Part shown: positions 26,680 to 35,283 of the stretch, piece by piece | Position numbering within the stretch: the first letter of the stretch is position 1 | How the letters are laid out: the number at the start of each line of letters is the position of its first letter | NCBI GenBank assembly: GCA_964485095.1 | Contig: CAZAIB010000019.1 | Coordinates: 5,912-69,911 of the forward strand | DNA from: CAYNWT01 sp964485095 | GTDB taxonomy: Bacteria; Planctomycetota; Planctomycetia; Planctomycetales; Planctomycetaceae | Direction: 5' to 3' | Length of the DNA stretch: 64,000 nt | Notes under the pieces: model-generated | Seen by the model: only the letters and a program-made list of their open reading frames with translations | Told to the model about the DNA's origin: nothing | The model's database searches: none | Program-made: the position numbers and the translations under genes

Positions 26680-27963
26680 TCAGTTAGCAGCAGGTGGCGC
26701 CGTGAGGTCTTCCTGCGGAGCAGAATCTACTCCGGGGACCAAACTCGCCAGGAGCTCCAGATAAGTCGCAGCGAACGCATCGCGGCTGAACTCGTCGAGC
26801 ACAAATCGCCGAGCACTCGAGCTCAGCGAAGAATAAAGGCCATCATCTTTAGCCAGCCGGTCTACGCATTCAATCAGCGAGTCAGCGTTACCCGGTTCCA
26901 TGTCGAGCCCGGCCTCCGCCTCACGCACGATATCGGCTGACTCACCCTGGACGCCCATAATGATTGGACGCTCCATCGCCATGGCCTCAAAGATTTTCGA
27001 TGGGATGACCGTTGTAAATAAATCACACGCACGAAGATGCACCAGCAACGTTTCAGAACTCGCCAGGACACGTGGCATCTCAGTTTTCGGAAGCCGGCCC
27101 GTAAACTTAACCATGTCAGTCAGTCCACGTTCTGCAGCTTCGCCCTCCAGAGATTCCCTGCGTGCCCCGTCGCCAACCAGGAGGAACCCGACATCATTGC
27201 GTCCCGCAGCCTTCAGTTTTTCCGCCGCATCCAACACGGTTTCCAGGCCGTGCGCCATGCCAATGGTTCCCACGTACGAAACCAGAAACCGGTCTGCCAT
27301 GCCGTACCGCGCGCGGAAGTCGGCGTCAGCGGGAACAGGAGTAAACTGATTGCCATCGACGCCGTTGTAGATCACCGAGGTTCGATCGCCGACTGGTGCC
27401 TTGGCCGAGACGTTATCGCGATAGCCTTTTCCAACTGTGACAATGTGATCGGCGCTGCGGTACATTTTCTTTTCAAGCCATTCAAGAACGCGAACAGCAA
27501 ATCCACGTTTCATCGCGCCGACGGCGGTGATTGACTCTGGCCAGATGTCGCGAATCTCAAGCACGAACGGGCGCCGCCTGAAAAACTGAACCAGCACACC
27601 CGCCCAGCCGCAGAAGAACTGCGGACTTGTCGCAATGATGACGTCCGGCTTCTTCACCCACATCCCCGCCCACGTCGCGGAAATCATGTAGGTCAGGTAG
27701 TTCAGAATTCGCTTAGTGAATCCCGAGTTCGCCGCCAGCAACGTCCAAACTCGCACCACATTGATGCCGTCAACGACTTCCTTCTGCGCCCGGAACCGGT
27801 TCTTGTAGCCCTCATACGGAACGCCATTGGGTACATTGGGAACACACGTAATCACGGTTACGTCATGCCCCTCGCGCACCCACCGCACACAGTGCTCATA
27901 CGTGCGACTTGCTGGAGCATTCCCTTCAGGCGGGAAGTAGTGCGTAAAGAAAAGAATCTTCAT
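26680..27963 (-). CDS. GT4 glycosyltransferase (WbuB-like), 427 aa
   Basis: This is a GT-B fold retaining glycosyltransferase. MKILFFTHYFPPEGNAPASR at the N-terminus resembles WbuB-type fucosamine transferases. The C-terminal Glycos_transf_1 domain shows SYVGTIGMAHGLETVLDAA, LLVGDGARRESL and PSKIFEAMAMERPII, where the late Glu of FEAMA is the conserved EX7E element. VLEIRDIWPES lies in the N-domain. It acts at the cytoplasmic face on an undecaprenyl-linked intermediate. The exact sugar is not predictable. Confidence 0.9.
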   Translation of the reverse strand: MKILFFTHYFPPEGNAPASRTYEHCVRWVREGHDVTVITCVPNVPNGVPYEGYKNRFRAQKEVVDGINVVRVWTLLAANSGFTKRILNYLTYMISATWAGMWVKKPDVIIATSPQFFCGWAGVLVQFFRRRPFVLEIRDIWPESITAVGAMKRGFAVRVLEWLEKKMYRSADHIVTVGKGYRDNVSAKAPVGDRTSVIYNGVDGNQFTPVPADADFRARYGMADRFLVSYVGTIGMAHGLETVLDAAEKLKAAGRNDVGFLLVGDGARRESLEGEAAERGLTDMVKFTGRLPKTEMPRVLASSETLLVHLRACDLFTTVIPSKIFEAMAMERPIIMGVQGESADIVREAEAGLDMEPGNADSLIECVDRLAKDDGLYSSLSSSARRFVLDEFSRDAFAATYLELLASLVPGVDSAPQEDLTAPPAAN

Positions 27964-28016
27964 AAGAGAAAAGATGGCCCCGTGCTATTTTCAACACACT
28001 TCAAGCAGCGTGCTTT

Positions 28017-29849
28017 TTATTGCGCCAACAACTTCTGCAACAACGTTCGCAACCTGGTCTTCACCAGTTGGGCTCCGAAATAAGAGACATGGGTGCGATC
28101 ACGGAAAAGTTGCTTACCGTCTGACCCAACAAACCGGATCGCCCCGCTCGCGTCCAGAAAGAGGTCCTCTGTACTGACAACCGACAACCGATCGCCGCGA
28201 AGCTTGTCTAAACTCGTATTGGCGAACTCACGATCTAGGCGAACTTTGTCATCTTCACGAACCTCGCTGTAGCCTTCACTTCTGATCACGTCGCGATTGA
28301 AACCACCCGGTAGAATGGGCTGCTGCTTAATCAGGACCACCTGTCCGGCACTCTGCTTTAGCCCGCGCTCCAAGTCCGCAAGGGTCTCTGTCACGCGTTC
28401 GCGTTTCGGCCCCCATGAGGCAACAAACACGACGACGTCAGGCTTGGACTGCCGCAGGAAGGTATCAGTGTTTTCCCACAGGGTATTCCCGGGTAGCGGG
28501 TCAGTACTGTGGACAGCCAGAATGTTCAGACGCCAACCGAACTCTTCGGCTAGTTCTATCATCGCCTTACCATACATTCCTGCGTTGCTGTCTCCAGCCA
28601 GCACAACTCGCGGACCATCAGTGGAGAACAGGTATTCTTCGCCTCCTGACGCGGCCAACGGCAATTTCGTATTCACGTTATTGAAGTGATCGCGCCGCAC
28701 CAGAAACGCCGCGACGCACGTGATGGCCACGACTACGGCGAACCCACCAAAGATCACGCGGTTCCCATCAGTCCTGTTTAGCCGCCGTCGGACCGGCTCC
28801 TCGAAGAAGCGATAGGTGAGCCCGGCCAATCCACATGAAATCACGACCTTCAGGCCAACTCGCAGGAACTCAGACTCCATAAACAAACGATAATCGACCA
28901 GGCAAAACACCGGCCAATGCCAGAGATACAAAGCATACGAACGCTTGCCGATGTACACCATCCAGGGGTGAGCCAACAATGATTCCGTTTGACCCGGTCG
29001 ACCTCGTAGAAGCATTACCGCCCCCACTACTGGCAGAACGGCATAAAACCCGGGAAACGAATCGCCGTGCGGAACGAGGAAGAAACTCGCAAGAATCGCA
29101 ACAAGACCCAGCAACTGCGCCCACCCGACCCCTGAAGTTTCTTCAGCAGGCTGACCCCTCATCAATAGGGCAAACATACACCCGGATAGCATCTCCCAGG
29201 CCCGCATCGGCAACAGATAGAACGCGAACGGTGGCCGGATCGACGTCACCGCAACGCACAGTGCAAGGCTTACCGCGGCACAGACTCCGCAGGCTAGTAG
29301 CGCACGTTTCCGGCCGTTCTGACCTCGCCACACCAGCATCAGGAAGATTGGATACAGCAGGTAGAACTGTTCTTCAACGCTCAGTGACCAGTAATGCAGA
29401 ACTGGTTGTGTGTCTGGTTGAAACTCAAAATAGCTGCCAGTCAGAGCAAACTTCACATTGACCAACGAAACCGCAGCGGCGGCGGCGGCGGTCGCGATGG
29501 CTCCGGCGTCTTCCGGATCGTAGACGAGCGGCGCTATGAGCAATACAACCGCCGATACGAGGAACGCCTGCGGCGCAATCCTGGAGATTCGGCGTCGGAA
29601 GAATGTGCCCAGGCTGAATGTATTGTCGGCAAGCTGCTGGACAACAATGGAGGTGATGAGGAACCCAGAGATGACGAAGAACACGTCGACACCAACAAAG
29701 CCCCCCGGAAGCAACCCGGGGCTTAGGTGATAGACAAACACCCCCAACACACAAACCGCTCGCAAGCCATCAATGCCTGGCCTGTATGCGAACTTTCCTT
29801 GTGATTTTTTCGCACCTACAGAAGCTTGAGCTGACGCAGCAGTATTCAT
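28017..29849 (-). CDS. acyltransferase-3 with C-terminal SGNH domain (OafA-like), 610 aa
   Basis: The N-terminal acyltransferase-3 domain of about 10 membrane segments begins with YRPGIDGLRAVCVLGVFVYH and GVDVFFVISGFLIT. The C-terminal SGNH-like domain has LAGDSNAGMYGKA and a final FRDRTHVSYFGAQ (Asp-His pair). It should O-acetylate the growing polymer in the periplasm. I choose ATG 29849 (MNTAASAQ); the open frame runs 45 codons further upstream but those residues lack coding character. Confidence 0.92.
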   Translation of the reverse strand: MNTAASAQASVGAKKSQGKFAYRPGIDGLRAVCVLGVFVYHLSPGLLPGGFVGVDVFFVISGFLITSIVVQQLADNTFSLGTFFRRRISRIAPQAFLVSAVVLLIAPLVYDPEDAGAIATAAAAAAVSLVNVKFALTGSYFEFQPDTQPVLHYWSLSVEEQFYLLYPIFLMLVWRGQNGRKRALLACGVCAAVSLALCVAVTSIRPPFAFYLLPMRAWEMLSGCMFALLMRGQPAEETSGVGWAQLLGLVAILASFFLVPHGDSFPGFYAVLPVVGAVMLLRGRPGQTESLLAHPWMVYIGKRSYALYLWHWPVFCLVDYRLFMESEFLRVGLKVVISCGLAGLTYRFFEEPVRRRLNRTDGNRVIFGGFAVVVAITCVAAFLVRRDHFNNVNTKLPLAASGGEEYLFSTDGPRVVLAGDSNAGMYGKAMIELAEEFGWRLNILAVHSTDPLPGNTLWENTDTFLRQSKPDVVVFVASWGPKRERVTETLADLERGLKQSAGQVVLIKQQPILPGGFNRDVIRSEGYSEVREDDKVRLDREFANTSLDKLRGDRLSVVSTEDLFLDASGAIRFVGSDGKQLFRDRTHVSYFGAQLVKTRLRTLLQKLLAQ

Positions 29850-30221
29850 TGGAGCGGCACACCATGCCGACACGTTTTCCGTTCGCTGGAACCGTGACTC
29901 ACGGAATAGCCCTTCACACGCCCATCTGACACTAGCGCGTTCGGACTCGCAGTAGGCGTCACCCGAGCAGCAGATACTGGGCACCCCGCAACTGACAATT
30001 TACCGGCTGTGATGTTCTGGACAGTCTGTTTCATCGATCTTGCTGCAATCAGTGGTGCGTCAACATTCAGAAGCTGGGTTCGAACCACTATCTGTTAGCG
30101 ATAAAGAAGCGGGCAATCGCTCAGGTGCCCGCGAACTTCAGGCCCAACAGGGCACTAGCCTTCACCAGCTTGAGTAGTCTTTCTATTGCGATTACCTGCC
30201 TCCACACTGGCACAGATCCGG
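29850..30221. other. 372-base gap between two acyltransferase genes
   Basis: No frame has convincing coding content. A terminator-like hairpin lies at 30109-30132, so the unit transcribed from the right may end here and a promoter for the downstream acyltransferase gene would be expected between 29850 and 30100. I cannot identify its boxes. Confidence 0.5.
30101..30132 (-). terminator. probable intrinsic terminator after the 393-aa acyltransferase gene
   Basis: A perfect 7-bp GC-rich stem (GCGGGCA 30109-30115 and TGCCCGC 30126-30132) with a 10-nt loop is followed on the minus strand by TTCTTTAT. It lies about 90 bases past the stop at 30222. Confidence 0.55.
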
Positions 30222-31403
30222 CTACGCGTCAGGACTAACTTTGACCGTGGAGTTAGGTACCGGCGTTGACGGTGCTGCAATGAAGGGCCTTTCACAGAAT
30301 TTAAAGAACACAAACCCAGCCAGCACCGAAGTGACCAGGCAGACTGGCGTCGTCACAAAGAAGGTGGCGCCAAACGACCGCAGACCAAGTTTCCACGCAA
30401 CCATGGCAATGACTTTGCAAATCGGCCAGTGCACCAGATAGAGGCTATACGAGGAAATCCCGACATCTTTGACTGGTTTCAGGAAGCGAGCACCCCCAAC
30501 TGGACCGTCCAACGCTCGAAGCAACAACAACAGCACAGAGAACGCACTGCACACACCAAGCTCAAGAATCCGTTTCGTGCGGTAGTCGATGGCGTCGCCG
30601 AAGCTGTAGTCACTCAGGTTTGCCAGCGAGATTGCGCACACAAAGGCCAGACAAAGTCCGGCGACAATACGGTCCCGACGCTTGCCTTGAGTCATCGCGT
30701 GGAACACCCAGATACCCATTGCAAACTGCAACCAACGGCCATCCAAAAACGTGCCCTGAAATCTCCATTGCACCCCCAGCGGACGCTCAAAAAGAAAAAC
30801 AAGCAGTAGGACAACACTGACAGTCACGACGCCATGGTAGAACCATTTCCGAGGCAGGAACATCAGAAGCATGCAGACAACATAGAACTGCATCTCATAG
30901 CACAGCGTCCAACCTACGCGCGTAATCACCCGATGGTCCTGACCAAACAAGTACGGCCACCACGTTTCCGTCAGCGTGAAGTTGCCAAACCAATTCGCTG
31001 CCGATAGGGAAGATAGCCGGTACGAGTCCCGCCCGAGCACCTGGGGAGCCAACGACTGCGCTATGCCGATGACAATACAGATCGCAACCAGCCAAATAAG
31101 GTACGGTGGAAAGATTCTGCGTACCCGACGAACCAGATACCCTGAAACAGGATGGTCGGCGCGTTTGAATGAGCCTTCTACAGCAGCCGCAATGCAATAG
31201 CCGCTAATGACAAAGAACAGCTGCACGCCCAACCACATGATCCCGGCAAACGCGGCAGATGCCCCCGGATCTTTAGTAACCACTCGGTATTGTGCAGTCG
31301 CGTGGTACACCACAACCATGAGCGCTGCGATGCCGCGACCGTGATCCAGCAGCTCGAATCGCGGCCGGTACATCTGGCCGGAGGATCGCCCGGAACCAGT
31401 CAT
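30222..31403 (-). CDS. acyltransferase-3 family membrane protein, 393 aa
   Basis: Ten or so membrane segments of the acyltransferase-3 (OafA/WecH) family are present, with LLDHGRGIAALMVVVYHA and FFVISGYCIAAAVEG near the N-terminus and SSYSLYLVHWPICK in the second half. No SGNH domain is fused. A role in O-acetylation (or succinylation) of the polymer is inferred. The ATG overlaps the stop of the sulfotransferase gene by 4 nt. A terminator-like hairpin follows the gene. Confidence 0.9.
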   Translation of the reverse strand: MTGSGRSSGQMYRPRFELLDHGRGIAALMVVVYHATAQYRVVTKDPGASAAFAGIMWLGVQLFFVISGYCIAAAVEGSFKRADHPVSGYLVRRVRRIFPPYLIWLVAICIVIGIAQSLAPQVLGRDSYRLSSLSAANWFGNFTLTETWWPYLFGQDHRVITRVGWTLCYEMQFYVVCMLLMFLPRKWFYHGVVTVSVVLLLVFLFERPLGVQWRFQGTFLDGRWLQFAMGIWVFHAMTQGKRRDRIVAGLCLAFVCAISLANLSDYSFGDAIDYRTKRILELGVCSAFSVLLLLLRALDGPVGGARFLKPVKDVGISSYSLYLVHWPICKVIAMVAWKLGLRSFGATFFVTTPVCLVTSVLAGFVFFKFCERPFIAAPSTPVPNSTVKVSPDA

Positions 31404-32257
31404 GGTTCACTACCCGAAGTTGAGTAGTCATGGCTCTCAAGCGTCCCACCGGCAATGCGAATAAAGGTGCGTTGATCGACTTTAGAGAGATCAGATCTCC
31501 ACCGCTGCTGACTCTTGGTGTTGATGCTCTTCGACAGGTTCTTGTGTACTTCGCGTTTCTTCATCGTTGATGTTGTCGAGTAGACGCTCGGATCGATCTG
31601 AGCGTCTTCGAACGGAAGGTTCACGAACTCCATTAGCTGCGAGAGCGTCTCAGCGGGCTCTGCCGTCAGATCTTCGTACCGCACCGTCGTCATCTGCTCA
31701 GGATTGATGAACTCCTGCGGAGTCTCCACACAGTACCGCCAGTATTCGGCAAAGCCACGAACCGACTCAGACTGCAGCACATTTGGGTGTCGCCGCGCTG
31801 AGCAGAGACAATCGCGACCATCGCGCACGATGTTCACGAACCGAGCCTTTGGGTAGTGTTTCGTGACGAACCGCAGCCGCCATGATCGAATCGTCAACTT
31901 GTCAACAAAGTTCGCCGCGCCCCGCTTGGCCATTACTGCCTGAGCGACCGAGTCGTAGAACTGAACGATCTTCGGGCTCTGAGCACGCATCTGCTGCACT
32001 TGTTCTTTCCCAAGCTCGCTGGGGCAATACGTCTCCAGATTCCTAATCCGGAAGATCCCCGTGGACTCATAGTCGGTTCCGCCGAGTTGAGAATGCGCAA
32101 CCATGAGCGTCTTCATGAGCGTCGTCCCGCTCCGCGGCGCGCCGACGATAAAAATCCAATCCCGCTCAGAAACAGGGTTCCCCGTCCAACGAGCCGCAGT
32201 CCGTGTAGCCTGCAACGGGTGGCTCAAGGGCCAAAGAAGACTCTTAAGTCGCCCCAT
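31400..32257 (-). CDS. sulfotransferase family protein, 285 aa
   Basis: This PAPS-dependent sulfotransferase has the 5'-phosphosulfate loop VGAPRSGTTLMKTL at about 38-51 and a 3'-phosphate-binding segment NIVRDGRDCLCSAR. The length fits bacterial carbohydrate sulfotransferases. I use ATG 32257 (MGRLKSLLWPLSH), overlapping the upstream GT2 gene by 14 bases; the frame is open for 18 more codons. It suggests sulfate groups on the polysaccharide. No PAPS synthesis genes lie in the window. Confidence 0.85.
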   Translation of the reverse strand: MGRLKSLLWPLSHPLQATRTAARWTGNPVSERDWIFIVGAPRSGTTLMKTLMVAHSQLGGTDYESTGIFRIRNLETYCPSELGKEQVQQMRAQSPKIVQFYDSVAQAVMAKRGAANFVDKLTIRSWRLRFVTKHYPKARFVNIVRDGRDCLCSARRHPNVLQSESVRGFAEYWRYCVETPQEFINPEQMTTVRYEDLTAEPAETLSQLMEFVNLPFEDAQIDPSVYSTTSTMKKREVHKNLSKSINTKSQQRWRSDLSKVDQRTFIRIAGGTLESHDYSTSGSEP

Positions 32258-33161
32258 GACTACCACCTGCCCTTTCGGTTGCCTTGAGCTCAAACACCTT
32301 CGCTTGCACATTCAGTTCATGCATTGCTCGAAGGCGGCAAAAATAGAACCCCGCTTTACCGTCCAGAAAGCCAAACTTAACGAAGTACAGCCACAGAAAA
32401 ATTATTGTCGGCTTGCAAGGCAATCTGAGAAACAGAGCCTTAAGCCACTTGCGTTTCTTAACTGGATCACCTGAAAACAGACTTGAGATCGGGGGGAACC
32501 CTTCAGCTACCTGGCGCCCGCGGCGAACAGCGTTCCAGGTCGAAAACTCGTTCTGCTTCCGAATCCAGAACTCCAGATCCTCGTTCGATTCGTGCAGCAA
32601 ATAACCATCCAACTGCTCGCACTTGCCTTCAACAACGACGTTCTCATGAACCTCATTATCCCAACCGCCCTGGCCGGTCATGCCCAGGTCTTCGTATTCA
32701 CCCTTTCCGTGCCGCACCATTCGAAGCATCCAGCCGTGGCTCCACGAGTGCTTCATCCATCGGCCCAGAAACATGAATTTCCAACGCGTGTAGAACCCAT
32801 TGATGTCATCACGTTTGACGGCGGCTTCGATAGACGCCTGAAGTTCGGGTGTCACACGTTCGTCCGCGTCCAGAATCAAGACCCACTCGCAGGTGATGGG
32901 AAGGTTCTGGAGTCCCCAGTTTCGCTTCTTCGGCCACTTGCCGTCGTAGTCGAATTGGAAAACCTGCGCGCCCAGCGCTTCGGCTAGCTCACACGTCTTA
33001 TCCTGACTGTGTGAGTCGACAACGAAGACTTCCTTCGCGAATCGGACACTCTCAATCGCTTCGGCAATATTCTTCTCTTCATTGCGGACAGCGATGAGAA
33101 TTGCGATGGGGCATTTCTCGGCTGTGGTTTGCCCGGCTGATTCTGCTGATACCATCGACAC
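32244..33161 (-). CDS. GT2 glycosyltransferase (WaaE/KdtX-like), 305 aa
   Basis: This GT-A fold inverting transferase has AILIAVRNEEKNIAEAIESV at the N-terminus, VVDSHSQDKT, KKRNWGL and the metal-binding LDADERV. Residues MVRHGKGEYED and VHENVVVEG match the WaaE-like family that adds glucose to LPS or polymer cores. A C-terminal amphipathic region carries FLRLPCKPTIIFLWLYFVKF. It is coupled by overlap to the sulfotransferase. Confidence 0.9.
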   Translation of the reverse strand: MSMVSAESAGQTTAEKCPIAILIAVRNEEKNIAEAIESVRFAKEVFVVDSHSQDKTCELAEALGAQVFQFDYDGKWPKKRNWGLQNLPITCEWVLILDADERVTPELQASIEAAVKRDDINGFYTRWKFMFLGRWMKHSWSHGWMLRMVRHGKGEYEDLGMTGQGGWDNEVHENVVVEGKCEQLDGYLLHESNEDLEFWIRKQNEFSTWNAVRRGRQVAEGFPPISSLFSGDPVKKRKWLKALFLRLPCKPTIIFLWLYFVKFGFLDGKAGFYFCRLRAMHELNVQAKVFELKATERAGGSHGAT

Positions 33162-33222
33162 TATGAGCTATTCTTCCAGACGAGAGACGGGCCACCGACT
33201 TTGCAACGCGAACCCAGGTGAA

Positions 33223-33396
33223 TTACTTGGCATAGACCTGAATCGCATCGGTAAGAATCCAACGAGCTTCCTCTTCAGTGCCCCAGCCCTTCGAAGATCC
33301 AAGAGCGACTGCGATCAGCTTGTCGTCTTGCTCGCCTCGGTCGCGGAGTTCCATCACCTCGACCAATCGGGCCTTCACCTTGCTTGAGTCTTTCAC
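33223..33396 (-). CDS. 57-aa small protein coupled to the methyltransferase gene
   Basis: This short gene starts with GTG at 33396, overlapping the methyltransferase stop by 4 nt (GTGA), and ends at TAA 33223. The 57 residues are highly charged and look coding: ARLVEVMELRDRGEQDDK followed by a GWGTEEEARWIL helix. Segments EQDDKLIAV and GWGTEEEA recall, respectively, an inner strand and the C-terminal helix of family I inorganic pyrophosphatases, with the middle absent. That resemblance is only by eye. It could be a remnant or a genuine small protein of the cluster. Confidence 0.6.
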   Translation of the reverse strand: MKDSSKVKARLVEVMELRDRGEQDDKLIAVALGSSKGWGTEEEARWILTDAIQVYAK

Positions 33397-34028
33397 TGTT
33401 CGTTTCTGCGGAGCTCGACAATGAGTGAACCTGGCGGTTCATCTCCGATGGTGAGATGGTCGTAGTCCCGCGGCGCGACGCCATGTTCGGCGGAGTAGTT
33501 GTAAACACTCTTAAAGCCCGCCTGTTCGGCGAACACCCGCATGTTGTCGAAGCAGTACGCGTACTTGTGTTGTCCATCGCAATACAAATAGTTGATCGCC
33601 TGGCTCATCGAGTTTTCAAAATCTCTTGGCCAGTGTGATTCATCGCGACCTGCGGCGATTTCGAGACAACGTTCGAAAGAAGGTACGGCCAGTCGAACGA
33701 CACCATCATCAGCGACAACACGGCAAAGTTCTTTGAGAACCTTAATCGCATCTTCGGGGAACAGATGCTCAAGCGTATGGCAACAGTATATCAGCTTCGC
33801 GCTTTTGTCTGAAAAAGGCAGGCGGTTTCGCAGGTCCAGCCACATGTCTTTCTTGCGAGCAATGTTACCATCAACGTTAATCATGCCGTCGCGGTAATCA
33901 TCGCCACAACCAAGGTGCAGGTAGAGACCAGTCTTGCGACCATTCTTCATCCTCCCCAGCATCGTGTTCGGCAGTACCAGCCACTGATTCGCCCAGAAGT
34001 AAACGTCTTTGATACTTTGCTTTAGCAT
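33393..34028 (-). CDS. class I SAM-dependent methyltransferase, 211 aa
   Basis: The SAM-binding motif is LYLHLGCGDDYRDGMINVD, and CCHTLEHLFPEDAIKVLKE is the usual motif following strand 4. It fits the small predicted methyltransferases (COG4627-like) found in polysaccharide clusters. It may methylate a sugar hydroxyl or a terminal group. It overlaps the 57-aa gene by 4 nt and follows a GT4 gene by 21 bases. Confidence 0.85.
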   Translation of the reverse strand: MLKQSIKDVYFWANQWLVLPNTMLGRMKNGRKTGLYLHLGCGDDYRDGMINVDGNIARKKDMWLDLRNRLPFSDKSAKLIYCCHTLEHLFPEDAIKVLKELCRVVADDGVVRLAVPSFERCLEIAAGRDESHWPRDFENSMSQAINYLYCDGQHKYAYCFDNMRVFAEQAGFKSVYNYSAEHGVAPRDYDHLTIGDEPPGSLIVELRRNEQ

Positions 34029-34049
34029 TGGCTTATTCCGGGCTCCGAA

Positions 34050-35246
34050 CTACCGACTTCGGTCGGCAATCGCATTCTTATAGAGACGAACTAATCGGTC
34101 AGTGATACGCGGCCAGGTTAGATTCTGCTGCACAAAATTCGCGCCGCGTTGCCCGAGTTCTTCACGTGATGTGTCGAGCACTGTTCGAAGTGCGTCTGCG
34201 ATTTTGGCGACTTCGGAAGAAACAACGGCACCCGCAGATGCTTCGCCAACGTAGACACCTGAAGCAACTCCGACCGTTGTGACAACCGGGCAACCGTATG
34301 CCATCGCTTCCACGACAGACAAACCAAAGTTCTCGTGGTCCGAAGTGTGCAGTAAAACTCGAGCATCCGCGTAGGCCCGAGCCTTGTCGGCCCCTGCGAC
34401 GAAGCCTGTGAAAACGCATCGGTCCTGAAGTGCGAGTTCATTGACCAGTATTTTTAGCCCATCCAATGCGCCCGCGTCGTTACCTGCGATCACCATCCGA
34501 GTGCGTGGGAAGTCTTTCGACAGCGAGTTGAATGCCCTAATTGCCAAATCGAGCCGCTTGATAGGGTGAATCCGTGAAAGACACAGGACGTAGTCACAGT
34601 CAGCCAGCTCAGGAAACTTCTCGCGAAATTGCCCCGCGGTTGGGTCATCAAGGCGCGTCCCGTGTGGCATCACTTCTGTCTTCGCACCCGGAAACTGAGT
34701 GTGAATCGACTCCACTTCCTTTTCGGACGTTACATGTACGAACGCAGCTCGTTGAATCGCCTTCCGCAGCAGTGTGCCGATAAACAATTGCTTTAATTTT
34801 GCGCTGCCTCGCTGCAGACAACCGAGATCAAGAGCTCCGGCTGGCCGGATGATGTATGGGACTCCTGCCTTGCCAGCCGACTGGGCCGCCTTCTGTGTGA
34901 TGTGCGAGAACACTCCGTGAATGTGAACAACATCCGGACGGTCCGGACCCTGGAGCCGGTTTCGCAGCAACCGGGCAGCCTGCGGCGACCAAGAGTAACG
35001 GGACCAGGGCCGTGTCTTCCCATACGACGCGGCGAGATTCAGTGGAATCTGCTTGAAAATCGACTCCGACGTAATCGAATCACAGAAGACTTCGTCATCG
35101 TCCCATTCGGCCGTAGCCTGTGCATTGGTGGCAATGACAGACGGCGAGAGTCCGGCTTCCAATTGCGCCACTACCATTTCACGAATCGCGTGACTGGGGC
35201 CACCCGAACGGGGGTCCATGCTGTGGATGACGTGCAGAATTCTCAA
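34050..35246 (-). CDS. GT4 glycosyltransferase, 398 aa
   Basis: The N-domain has MRILHVIHSMDPRSGGPSHA, a common start in GT4 enzymes of this type. The C-domain has CLSRIHPIKRLDLAIRAF, VIAGNDAG and NFGLSVVEAMAYGCPVVTT with the conserved Glu pair. Full length, no membrane segments. It probably adds a mannose- or galactose-like residue in the cytoplasm, but the donor is not predictable. Confidence 0.9.
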   Translation of the reverse strand: MRILHVIHSMDPRSGGPSHAIREMVVAQLEAGLSPSVIATNAQATAEWDDDEVFCDSITSESIFKQIPLNLAASYGKTRPWSRYSWSPQAARLLRNRLQGPDRPDVVHIHGVFSHITQKAAQSAGKAGVPYIIRPAGALDLGCLQRGSAKLKQLFIGTLLRKAIQRAAFVHVTSEKEVESIHTQFPGAKTEVMPHGTRLDDPTAGQFREKFPELADCDYVLCLSRIHPIKRLDLAIRAFNSLSKDFPRTRMVIAGNDAGALDGLKILVNELALQDRCVFTGFVAGADKARAYADARVLLHTSDHENFGLSVVEAMAYGCPVVTTVGVASGVYVGEASAGAVVSSEVAKIADALRTVLDTSREELGQRGANFVQQNLTWPRITDRLVRLYKNAIADRSR

Positions 35247-35283
35247 CGGGGAATCCGCTCCATCATGAAGGCAAGGGATTGGA

